NCBI GenBank assembly: GCA_036924285.1
Contig: JAYKYS010000005.1
Location: 26,138,001 to 26,202,000 of the forward strand
Direction of reading: 5' to 3'
From: Asterella californica
Taxonomy: Eukaryota > Streptophyta > Marchantiopsida > Marchantiales > Aytoniaceae
DNA: 64,000 nucleotides
Position numbers and translations under genes: made by a program. This document shows, in pieces, positions 23,411 to 34,721 of the stretch; the stretch's first letter is position 1; each line of letters begins with the position of its first letter. The notes under the pieces were generated by a model, which saw only the letters and a list, made by a program, of their open reading frames with translations, was not told the origin of the DNA and did no database searches.

Positions 23411-26368
23411 ATGGAAACTTTAGTGGCGGGGCGGCCTTCACATACAGGACTGCTCCGCCCTGAATCCTACAGCAAGTCAATATGGTGCAGTTGTAACTCG
23501 AAACTGAGTAACGGATGGGTTGCCGCTTCTCTACTTGATTGCAACGCATGGAACTCCTCACCGTCTCCATTGATTGATCTTAGCGTGCCTTTGCCTCGCT
23601 CCCACTATATTCAAGTAAGTTTGTTACCGTCGACTTCGTTTCCTTGTGGTCTCGACATTGAGCGCAAAGAACTCAATAATTATCCGATGTTGTTCAACAC
23701 TCCGCTTTTTGATGCAGGTTCCCCACGTGCGACAAATGTGCGATTGGGATTGTGGATTGGCATGTGTTTTGATGGTGCTAAAAGCTTTGGGAATCGATGG
23801 TCATGATCTGAAGTCCCTGGGGAATCTTTGTTCTACCACCAGGTGAAGTTCGGACCCAGTCTATCACCCAGTTTGCTACACTTATGGGCTCAGGTAGCTG
23901 AGTGGGGATTGGATCATTCTATTTCAGATATACTAGAATTGCTTTAGCCGTGTAGCATGATATACTAGAATTGCTGGTGAAGGTCTTTACTGGATAGAAG
24001 AGTGGGTACCAGAGCCTCCAGGCATTATAAACCGCAGAAAGAGTTTCTGAATAACTCTCGTGTTTTAGTAGCATACGTCTTAGGGGCAATAATTCGTGAA
24101 GCACATTTGCCGAGATCGTCTTAATGGAGAACGCGAAGAAGAAAAGATTCAAAGAACATCTCTAATTTTATTTCGTGTGGATCAGAAGTCGAAAGGAGTC
24201 AATAAAGAGACGAGAAGTATTAGGCCTACAGAAAAATGCACCAGTTTTGCAAGTGTAGCTCTTAGTGTGGGTAGGAGCCTGAGGTTAGGAAGAGCCTGAA
24301 TTTTACCTGACGTTAAAGGTCTGAATTTTTTAAACCTAATGTCGGTCCGTGTACATACAGCATTGGATGAAGTAGCAGAATATGTGATCGACTCTATCGT
24401 GACCAGTTGTTGCACTCAGACGTGTGTATCTGTTGCGTATCTGCATGCAGGCAACAAAGATATTAACATCTTGTGTCGGGAGTGAAACTTGAAGGCGTGG
24501 TCATAACTTCTTCTCTAATTTTGTGCAGCATTTGGACCGTTGATTTAGCTCATCTGTTACGCCACTTCGCAGTAGATGTGGCCTTCCTCACTGTGACCAT
24601 TGGAGCGAATCCTAACTTTGCAGTTGAAACCTTTTACAAGGTCCGTACATGTTGTGCAAGTTCAAAGTTGTTGCTTTTTAACTTTGTGTATTTCTGTATG
24701 CTACGGGTTCGAGGCCAATAAGTGGTATTTACATATAACAATCAGCTTTTGACGGCAACTCGTCCCATCGGCTAGAGGTTGCTTTGTAATATGTCGTAGC
24801 TGCGAGGAGGCTTATGGTACAACACTTGTTTATTTGTAGGAAAACATGGAAGAAGATGGCGAGAGAGTAAACAAATTATTTGCAAAGGCTCCGCAAGTCG
24901 GTATTCAAATACAGGTATCGCTTGTGATCTTGGAAGAGTTGTCCGTCTTAAAAGGTCACTACCTCCTTTAATACCAAGTTTTGGTGAAGATCTCGCACAA
25001 GAAGTTTGTATGTTTTCCATGAGTGTTGCAGCTTCATTCGATTTGTACGGTATTTTGTGCCATAAGTGAAGGAGTCGCGGTATTATCGCAGTCTCTTTGA
25101 TTGTGAGATTGCTTAGCTAAAGATTGTTTTATCGGACTGGGGTTTATGGCATGTGACAGTGGAGGTCCATTAGTGGGGATGAGCTCTGCATGCTTATCTT
25201 ATCAGGTCAATACTTGGCGATTGCACTGGTTGACAAGCGCAAGCTGAGGTATTATGGGAGCACTTGTACTCGATTACCCGATCCTGCATGAGTGTTGTAT
25301 TTCTTCGGAAGAGGAAGAAACTGATCTTATTGATTGTTTCGCTTCAGTTACTTCGTTTTTCAGAGAAAGTTACATGCTTCTACCGCTATCAGTGCTTTGT
25401 TCTCCTTACGTTAATGTCCTCGATCCGACCTGCCTAACTGTTCTTGTGTTTACGGGAACGATACTTGAAGTGACAGATCCCTACTAGTGATTGGCTTCTC
25501 GTTGTTCCTGAGTTTTGCAGTCATCCATGGCTGGAGGAAATTTGTCTCGGAGACTGCTGCGGCTTGAACACAGGATATACAGGTGTGTCGTGTGGTTGCG
25601 CTCTTTTAACCAGATTTAGAGGGCAAGCTCCTTTTTTATTATGGGTTCGTAAAGATCATATGCACTTTGTGGCTTGTTTGATATAGTTGTCCCACTTTAG
25701 GTCTGCAAATTTATGTTCGATAGTCTTTAGATCTTCGTTCTAGATATTGATGGATGGAGTTCATGACTTTTTCACTTCCGCTCATAGTGAGGGTAGACTG
25801 GTTCTCTTTGCAGGACATTATGTGGTGATTTGCGGTTACGACATTGACACGGACGAGTTCGAAATCAGGGATCCTGCCAGCAGCAGGTAAAGCTTGTTAT
25901 GGGGTATTTTCACGGGCTTCGTGTGCTTCGTACTGTTTCATCCTACCACCGGTCTCAAGTAAGTTGGGAATTGAACTTCAGTCATTCCCGGTAAATATCG
26001 GCTTGCAGTGGGACCGGGCGAATCTCATTGGATGCCTTGGACGAGGCCAGAAAATCGTTCGGTACAGATGAAGACATTCTTTTTGTAAGGAGCTCATATA
26101 CTCGCTTTCTTTCCTTAATTGGTTTGCGGATTTGTGGCGATTCCATTTTCGTTATGATGGTCCTCAAGACCTCCTGTCAGGTTGGAGTAGAGGGTGTGTT
26201 GGAGATTTTGTCTATTTCCTTATAGACCGAATGTTGTTTATGGATTCTCAATAAGATCTTTATAACAGTAGCATTGTTCAAGTCTCACCGGTGAATAGGT
26301 TAATGGTGAATAATGGATACACTGCACTTGGCCAGCCAAAGTTTGTGCAGTCGTTGGAATCTCACTGA
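23411..26368 (+). CDS. GC1: GC1/GUCD1-like guanylyl cyclase-domain protein, nine exons
   Basis: My exon model is 23411-23614, 23718-23842, 24529-24640, 24840-24914, 25160-25248, 25521-25582, 25814-25886, 26009-26084 and 26351-26368. All junctions are GT-AG and keep frame, giving 277 aa, close to the usual plant length. Landmarks in order are VPHVRQMCDWDCGLACVLMV, GANPNFAVETFYK, WRSISGDEL, GYTGHYVVICGYD, FEIRDPASSR and LDEARKSFGTDEDILF. These match plant GC1 (Arabidopsis At5g05930, reported to make cGMP in vitro) and animal GUCD1. The start is chosen as the first in-frame ATG before the conserved block. The last exon codes only SLESH and a stop; without that splice, translation would run to 26225. 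The DCGLAC Cys, GHY His and RDP Asp resemble a papain/C39-type site (inference). No membrane segment is seen. Confidence 0.88.
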
Positions 26369-26369
26369 A

Positions 26370-27060
26370 AATAAATAGTTACCTTCAGAAGTGTCACACT
26401 TGACGTCTTGCTTCCTTTCAGTTTTGAGGTATCAGACTCCTACTTGTGCAGATTTCTCTCGGCAACTTGGATACGGAGTCGACGACAAAAGAAACGAAGG
26501 GCTCCATCAATACCTTGTAGATCTTAGTTCTTGGCGCGTGGAGCCCTGGTCCACTCTTGGAGATACGTGCATGGCAAGTCTCCTATACAAATATGTTCCT
26601 TTCTAGTGCGTCTTCCAGCGCTTTCAGTGTTTGTATGCCCATTGTAACGCAGCATAGCTGTTACGATTGAGGTTGTTCAAGAAAGTGGTGGTTTGACGGT
26701 ATACATCTCGTGTATACTCCTAGAGCTTTGCCTTGTCCGCGCCGATGGGAAACCCAACCCTTTTCCCAAACCCAGCATGACACAGTGGGACAAGGTGGGA
26801 AGATGTGAGTTGCAGAACTGGGATATGCAAAAGCTGTTGTAGTGGAGTTTCAGTTCTTTGCTGTCATTTCGGGTTTTGGTTTCAGTGCGCAAGAAAGACG
26901 GGAGGTCAGGTGGAATGTGAGGGACTTCTTCGTTCAGGTTGCCACTGTGTAAATTGTGTGCATAATTCAAGTAAATACTAATAGTTTCAGATGTTTCAAA
27001 GATGATATCGTCCAACGATCGTGGTGCAGTTTGCCAATATGTAGTTTCTCTACGGGCTTT
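26370..27060. other. downstream flank of GC1-like gene
   Basis: It probably includes the 3' UTR. An AATAAA-like sequence lies just after the stop (GAAAATAAATAG at about 26367-26378). A short plus-strand frame at 26391-26606 is open but unrecognised. Confidence 0.4.
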
Positions 27061-27062
27061 TC

Positions 27063-27178
27063 ATGTGGCTCAAGGGAATTTACCGAACGTCTTCATCGAC
27101 AAAGTTGTGCAACAGACATTGTATGTGGCTCAAGGGAATTGACCGAACGTCTTCATCGACAAAGTTGTGCAACAGACA
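27063..27178. repeat. 60-bp tandem duplication
   Basis: Two copies begin at 27063 and 27123, each opening ATGTGGCTCAAGGGAATT. They differ at only a few bases. The exact 60-bp period keeps a 20-codon reading frame, but the surrounding frame looks non-coding. Confidence 0.9.
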
Positions 27179-27768
27179 GGCCGTGTACTTAAGTACTTAA
27201 AACTAACTGTTAACTATAGATTTCGCAACTATACCTTACCGGTTACCTGTGTGTATGGAGTGTTTGACTGTCTTCTGCGCACTATCCGTGTGTCTGAGAA
27301 AGATAGTCCCATCAACAGATAGTTTGATACAAACCTTAGCTCGTGACTCAAGTATGGAGTTCAGCATATTTAGAAAGGAAACGAGAATAACATTAAAAGG
27401 TAATATCCTTATTTCCCGGTAATATCCTTATTTCTCATAATTAATCGGTGATGGTATCATGAGACTCCCTGACGACGTTGAGCATAACGGTAGAACACAT
27501 GGTACGGATACGTCATTGAACTGGAATCATGTATTTTAGTCCCATCACGTCAGACTACAGGCAACTGAACTACTTCGTCATCTCTGCTTCACAGGTGGAA
27601 CTGGTTTTCGACAGTGTAAGACGTTGATTTGGATACCTTTTTTTGTATTGAGAGGACTGTTTAGGGTACTGAACATGTGTATAGATCGTACGTTTGAAGC
27701 TTTTCAATATCTCTATTAGGAGACATAACGATAGGCGATGGTAGGCAATGCCACCTCTTGTGCACCAG

Positions 27769-28056
27769 GTGTATTATTGATTTACCACCGTTTGATATTT
27801 TAGATAGGTTGGCTGACTTTAGAGCTATTGGGGATTGCGGAGCTAAGCCTCGATTTTCTCTTCACCGTCTGGAGTGTATTATTGATTTACCACCGTTTGA
27901 TATTTTAGATAGGTTGGCTGACTTTAGAGCTATTGGGGATTGCGGAGCTAAGCCTCGATTTTACCACCGTTTGATATTTTAGCTAGGTTGGCTGACTTTA
28001 GAGCTATTGGGGATTGCGGAGCTAAGCCTCGATTTTCTCTTCACCGTCTTGAGTGT
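27769..28056. repeat. 105-bp tandem repeat, three copies, one shortened
   Basis: Copies begin at 27769, 27874 and 27963 and share ACCACCGTTTGATATTTTAG and GAGCTATTGGGGATTGCGGA. The first period is 105 bp. At the second-to-third junction 31 bp are missing, leaving a 74-bp step. Copies are almost identical, so the expansion is recent. The repeat stays open in one plus frame for about 74 codons, but that is a product of the repetition rather than a known protein. Confidence 0.9.
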
Positions 28057-31000
28057 TGGATGCTTGACCCTTGGGTCCTTCTTTATCCTTGTTCGACTTG
28101 ATGGGGTCTTCCCATCCGTTTGGTATCCATTGCGGCGCCCTCCATAGGGAGACATTAACGGGAAGCTCCTGTATATTGTACGGGGCGACATTTTACCTTT
28201 TCTCTTCGTAGATTACTAGGATTCGAGGTATGGAAAACCCCAAGGACGCAAATGGATGAAGAGCGAACCCCCATGGACAGACTAGTGAGGCGAGCCAGGC
28301 TAACCCTCCGACGAGGTTGTGCTTGGAGGGGTCCTAGCTGTTTCCGGTCGGAACAGGGACCGACCATGTACAGAACCTGGTGACTCTGTATTCCAAGGAA
28401 GAGAAGCGTTACTAAGATTCGATGCCGATGATCGGATCTAAAACAAGTTGGGAAACTTCTGGAAGCTCCACGGCTCAGTAATTTCTCTACCTGTTTGCTG
28501 TTCTTCATTTCATGATCCTGCTTTGGTGAAGTCAGTCCAGTTATATCTTCACAATTCCAAACCATGCCTCTGTTCTACAGAAGCACATTTTCATTTAAAT
28601 GATGTAACCGCATGGTCTGCTGAACATGATTTCGGACTGTGAAATCTCAGAGCAGCGCCCTCCAGCGATGCAGATAGTTCAGAATCGCAGCAGTTAACCT
28701 TTTACTTCTGGTTTTGTCTCCAATCTGCCACTTTCTTACGTCTGACTGGCGCTAGGAAAGGAAAAATCATTTCCCCTTACAGGCTCCAGATTATTTTCGT
28801 AACTTCACATCAGTTCGAGCTTTTGGCCCACCACCTTGAGGCCTGCAAGGAAAAAGCGGTGCAGAACAAGCTCCTCAACGGCTCAGTATGTGACGTCCTG
28901 TTTCCAACAGGAGACTAAACTCATCGAACGCCTGGTACAGATGTACACAATAGAAATTTCCATGCTGTAATCTTTTGACCATAGAACACGCGCCCTGGCT
29001 GGACGGTGAAGAATCAAAGAACAACGATGACTTGAGAAGCATACAAAGCAGAAGTGACAGCTACCTGATGAAGGGGAGACTCGACGTTTTAACTTCAACC
29101 TAGTACATACGGTGGAGGTTCTTTGACGGTAAGTCTTCGAGCCAGCTTCTTGCGGGTAGAGTGTCGTCAAGGAGAAATATGGTGTTTGTGATTCCTCCAT
29201 CTCTATTTAATTGAGGGACTCGGGAGGTCTACTCATTGCCTCTTTCACAGTCTTACTCATTTCAGACATATTCAGAGCTTGTCTGATAAGTCTGCTACTT
29301 CCAAAAGTCTTGGCTTGTTTAACTGGTCTAATTTTCTATCCAAGTGGTGCTACGCACCTTTGGGTATTTGCTGGGATCCAGTTGCTCTCTCCACTTGAGC
29401 TTCGTTATGTCCCTTCTCCAGTGGTTCTACACTAAATCCCTCACGCACCTCTGCTCTGAGTAGCAGAAGCGATGCCGATACTAGCCGGAGTGCTCTTTTA
29501 TGAATAGCCTCCAGCCAAGGCCTTTGCTTGGTATTTGTGTACCAAACAGTGGCTCCATGTAGAGTGTGTAGTGGGTAGGAATAGTTCGTTTAGCTCGGGA
29601 TTATCTCTGCAGAAAGGAAGTTGCTCAACCCATTAATCTTACGAAGGCCCTTCTGCACAGTATGAGAGATATGACCCTTCCACACACAATCACTCTCGGA
29701 ATGATGTCTAGATTTGCACCCGAGTCCCAGTGATAGTTTACGTTTGCTCTTGTGCTCTTAAAACCCATTGCCTCTTGACTCACACTTGGGAACATTCGCC
29801 TTCAACTTTCACACAGCACACCATATTCTGCACAGGTTAATCATCGTTCGGAGCTTTTCGACAGATCTTCTCGAACCAGCAAAGTCATTCATTTGCTCCT
29901 CTCGCTGCCCTTCGTTAATCACGCTTTACTGTTCCAAGAGGATAATAATGCGATTATTCAAGACACGAGAGAACAGCTTACCGATTACCGGTTAGTGTCT
30001 GCCTCAGTTCAGTTGAAATCGAACCGTCAAACCGTGGCTTCAGTGTTTGGTTTTCTTCGAGAATTAGTTGGTCATCTGCACACTTTGAGTAGGGTTATGT
30101 TCTTACCTTCTCGTTAAGTGTGTCTTTGTTGTCTCGAGGTGGTGAGACTCTTGCTGTCCATTGAAAACGAGATTAGATTCTTAAGCTTTTTCATGTCTTT
30201 GAGCTTATGTATGTTGTTCAGATGCTGATTTTGCATTCACTTCTATCATCTGCCATTGGATCCTGTCGTCAGGTACTGTACCCATCTGTTACTTACGATA
30301 AAATTTTAACCAAAAATAATAACTGTAATTGTGTGTTAGGAAAACTATCTTATCTTGAACCCCGGTACAAAAAGTACGTGATGCAATGCGATTCAGGTGT
30401 ACACAGTATGAAACTGCGGTTTGAAAAGACTATCCAGTTTGCAAACTCGTACAGAATAAATCTTGGAAACATCCAGAATTTCTCCAGTTGTTCGGAGTCA
30501 AATCCACTGCTCTTTTATACGGTTTGACTAATTTGAGCAGCAGTTTGGTTTGAAATAATTCGACTCGAGAAGTTTAAGTTGAAATAGTTCAACTCGAGAC
30601 CATTTATATTCTAGTATTTATATAGTTTAGTTTTTGATAGTTTTTGGTTTCAATAATTTATCCGGATGGTTGTGCTTAAACCCTAGCACTGTAATTACTC
30701 TGGGTAACAGAAGGAACTATCCTTTTAGGTGCACTTTTAGAGAAAATTTAATTTAAATGCAAAATGCTTTTCATGATAAATCTCTCATGAGAGAATTCAG
30801 TTTTTTGATTAATGAGTAATCAAAGCTATTCAAGAACTTTACACTTTGTAATCCACCTCGAAACAAACATATTACAATTGAATGAAAAAATGTAAACTCG
30901 AAGTTTTAAGGTTTCTTGTAACCAAATTTAAGGGGTATTTTTTGCCACAGAAAGTACACGGTGAGGAAACAAAGGAATATTCGTTTTCTGGCTTTTATAC

Positions 31001-33120
31001 CCACACGGGGTCTTAAGTAGTTTCAAGGTAGATTGAAAACGGCTTCAATCTAGCTTGAACAAGAGATACAAGATATTTTATTCTGAAATCTAAGTCTAAT
31101 CTTAACAACAAATTTCTGACATACCGTTCAAATAAATAAGTATGTGTCAGTAGAGATCTTATCTTTCAATTATAGAAAAAATAAATCTTATGCCAAGACT
31201 TAATAAGAATGATAAAGAAGGAGCTCACTTGCAACGGAATTGCGGGGCTATGCGTTAGCTTTTTTGAATTAATTTTTTTTTCAAGTTTTTATAACGATTC
31301 CATCAGTAAGTTCTTGTTACTTCTTTTCGCTTTTTGCTTTTCATCACGATTCCATCCGTACAATTTGTTACACGAAGAACAAAGAGTTCCGATAGTATCG
31401 GAATTACGAGGCTATGCATAGATGAATTATCCGATCCTATGCCCTTGTTTTTTCTTTTGTGGTTTTTATAGCAACTCCATCCATCCGCTATTGCTATTCT
31501 TTTCTCTTTCAGGTTATCATCACGACTTCCATTCGTCTGTTTCACTACTCGAAAGAAATTCTCCCCTTGCTTTCTTGTTTTCACTATTGAAGTATAGCTA
31601 TGCTAACACATAGCAATTAGTCATCCTGGAGTGCACAACCTACGCGTCCAAGAGAGATCACAACGTGGATTTCTTTTCCTGTAACTCTAACAAGGATAAA
31701 TGCCAACGGAGTAACGGCCGCTGGAGTCCCGTGACCTGGCGTGAGATAAAGGTTCTCACATAAAGCCACACAAGGAGTGAAATCCACTGTCGTAAGTCTC
31801 TTAGACGGCACGCGTGAAATGGAAGCGGGTTACCTGTCGATGTACCCTGTTACCCGCTTACTGCAGTTCAGTTCAAACATGTACGAATATTCGAAATAGT
31901 GAATGTCTAGATTAATTTTAACATACCTAGTCTTATCATTTTTTTGAATTAGTCTTCCCTTGTAGTTTGCAGTGGTCTTATCACTTTCTCCACAGTGGTT
32001 CTATAATACATTGTATAATTATTAAAGTAATTAAATTTGGAGTACTCACCTCTTGGTGCATTATTGTTTTTAAGGACAGAGTTTTGGGTACTATAATGGG
32101 GAGAATATTTTTCTTATCTTTGTTTGAACAAATAGCACAAGAAGTGACCTAAGAAGTTTATAAAACAGAACCTTGTAATAATCTTCTGAAGTGCAAAATA
32201 GATTTTCTTTATAAAACCTAATCTTGTCGGCACAACTCTTTACTGAAATGAGGAACCAACTAAAACAGCGAAATTAATCCTGACGAAATTAAATTAGTAA
32301 AGCACTGAACGACTTTATTTAAGTAAACGATGAAATTCCGGCTTTAAAATGCAGAACCACAAAGTTGGACAAAGAACTAAAGTGCTGAACTGGTTCCGCA
32401 CTTCAGTTTCTTGGTGGTTTATATATATATATTACATGTTTAAAATTGTATATGTAGTAATTTATATGCATTAGGGATACTATATGAACTTAATGATACT
32501 AAATATTTGCTCAGTATATTCTATACTATATGTTCTTTGTATATACATATGTATTTAGATAGGAACTGCAGGATCAGAAAAAATTTCAACGTTTGGTGAG
32601 ATACTTCATATTGGTGGAAATTTAAATTGTGTTCTATTTATCAAAACTCATATTTGAGAAAAATGGTATGAGAAAAGTAAAGAAGAGCAGTCCTTTCTAA
32701 GTGTCTATTTTCGATGAGAATTATACATTCAAAGGAGACTTTCGATTTTTTCGATTAGAATTTAGAATCAAGCGATCATAAAATTTAACAAGTGTATAAT
32801 ATTAATATGAATGATTAGTTTGACCCTGCAATTGACTCCTCTTCTAGTGCATGTCCTGTTTAAGTTATATAGTTTATTACGATAAAATAATCTTAAGTCG
32901 GTCTCATATTTGAAAATATCTGTAATTTCTTCCGATATCCATAACTGTTCATTACAGGTCCGCTTAAATTTAAACATCATTCCCGTAACTTCATCCGGAG
33001 ATCTCACTACGGTCCAAAGTCTAACCCAGTGGACTCATGCAACATGGTGATAAATGAGACACCCTATTCTCGCAGTCGACTAGATGTGGTATTAATCTTT
33101 GCTTATTTCTGCTCGTTGCC
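28057..33120. other. intergenic sequence between the two genes, no gene recognised
   Basis: Several frames of 60-140 codons occur on both strands. The longest (minus 28155-28565, and the plus-frame counterpart near 28200-28460, rich in Arg, Cys and Trp) match nothing I know. From about 30.5 to 33 kb the sequence becomes AT-rich. Some of it may be decayed transposon or long non-coding RNA, but there is no direct support. Confidence 0.4.
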
Positions 33121-33129
33121 TGTAGAGCC

Positions 33130-33250
33130 AACTTCTGCGGATTCAGCCCCCCCAGATGTCATCGAGGGCTGGCCAGGGTTTGAACTTTAAACCCTCAATC
33201 TCACTTCCAGTGAAAAGTACTCGACCGTTCCACCAATCTCCAGTTCGCTA
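33130..33250 (-). mobile_element. candidate tRNA-related SINE or tRNA pseudogene
   Basis: On the minus strand the sequence reads like a degenerate tRNA. An A-box-like TGGTGGAACGGTCGAGTAC lies about 30 bp before a B-box-like AGTTCAAACCCTGG, followed by a non-tRNA body. The acceptor and anticodon stems do not close properly. I see no clear target-site duplication. It is a different family from the SINE at 13236-13460. Confidence 0.4.
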
Positions 33251-33259
33251 GTTGGGACA

Positions 33260-34721
33260 AACAGTATATTGTATATATATCTTTATGTATATATATTTGT
33301 ATTCATGATAAACGATATATTTACTGAGTCCTTCGCCGTGGACTATAGCACGGGACGTAAGCGGCCGTCGATGAAGGAACTCCTGCTGAGACGCATGAGA
33401 AACATATCCATGTGCCTGCCATTCCTTTTATACGCTCCCGATACGTTCACTTTGCGTCACCCATTTCTCATGCCTTCGGTCGCTAATCTGTGGGATTATC
33501 GACGGTATCCTTCCGTCAGGTTGCCCCTCCTTCGTGGAGACGTACCTTCCGGCAACACGCCAAGTCGGGATCAGAGTGCGGGGTTTGGCCCCTGGAGAAA
33601 GGCAATTACTGAGTGCAGAGTGCAGAGTGAGAAGTCGAGAGCCACGACCTGCTTGTCCGGTTAGTGGAGAAGGCTCCACAGGAGGGCTCCGGTCGTCGTG
33701 TCGTAGATTAGTGGGCGACGCGCGCCTGTTCCGGTCGCTGTACAGGCTGTTACCTGTCCTTCACTCTTTGACTCTGCTGGTTGGCTTCGAGGCTTCGAGC
33801 TCCTTGTTCGTGCCTACGGATCTCTCGTTTTCTCGTGTGACAGCGTTTCTGAAGGATGGTGGCACTGTTAGGTTGGGTGAGGTTGCGATATGATTGACGA
33901 GCGAGCTGAGGACGAGAATGGCGATTGCGTACAAACTCTTGCACTGCACTTGAGTGCTGGCAGGTATGTGCATGAGTGAGTTTATGATTGGGTGTAGCTT
34001 TCAGTAATTCAAGTCGATAGTAGACTCGATACCGGCGGAAAGAGTACCGAATTCATGCAGTCAGGACGAGAGTGGGAAAGCGAGACTTCAAGAGTTTTGC
34101 GGGCTGGAAGTTGAAGGTTTACGTGTAGTTCTCGATGGAGTCACAGGGTTTAAAAGCTCGGGATATGGATGAGCAATTTGTTTAGGAGCCGGCGCTGGCG
34201 GAGAGTACGGGAGGAGACATTCCGCTCCGTGTTTGCTCTCTAGATTTTCTTGCTTTACGGTCTTTGAACGGTGGTGGGTAACGTTTGTCAAGGTTGAATG
34301 GATGGTGCGGGTACTGTCTCAGGAAGGTTGGAAAGATGAGGCGAACGCTTGCCGACGGGGAATCTGAGTTTTCTATGGTCCGTTAGGAGTCCTCGTGAGA
34401 GGTGACACTCCCACGCGAGAGAAGGAAGAAAGCATAGATTGAAGGTCTTAGTAATTTTGTCTCTGTAGGTATGCTCCGGTAGAAAGATTTCTTTGCTGGT
34501 CGATTAAGTGGAAAAGGCCCGCTTTCGTCGATTCTGTAGAGAAGAGCGAAAGGTTTGGCCCGAGCGAGGAAAGCGCAGTTGGTGGAGACGGAAGATTGCT
34601 CTGAATATGTAACTCAGTGCAATTGAGAACATTTCCTCTTGTCTCTTAGGACCGGAAGAAGGCAGGATCGTTTTCCGCAGTCCTGGTCTATGTTGGATGT
34701 TCACGGGAAAGCCTCAGAGGA
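33260..34721 (+). promoter_or_regulatory. GC-rich upstream region of EDM2-like gene
   Basis: A sharp rise in GC begins near 33340 and continues into the first exon. Overlapping frames on both strands (33269-34704) are not convincing proteins. This probably holds the promoter and leader of the gene starting at 34722, but no TATA box or start site can be fixed. Confidence 0.35.

Noticed and set aside
26391..26606. 71-codon plus-strand frame after the GC1-like gene
   Set aside because: Joining exon 8 to the acceptor at about 26419 gives an immediate stop, and the peptide matches nothing in the family. It is probably 3' UTR.
28155..28565. 136-codon minus-strand frame and its plus-strand shadow
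   Set aside because: Both strands are open with Arg/Cys/Ser-rich translations and no motif. I cannot support a gene.
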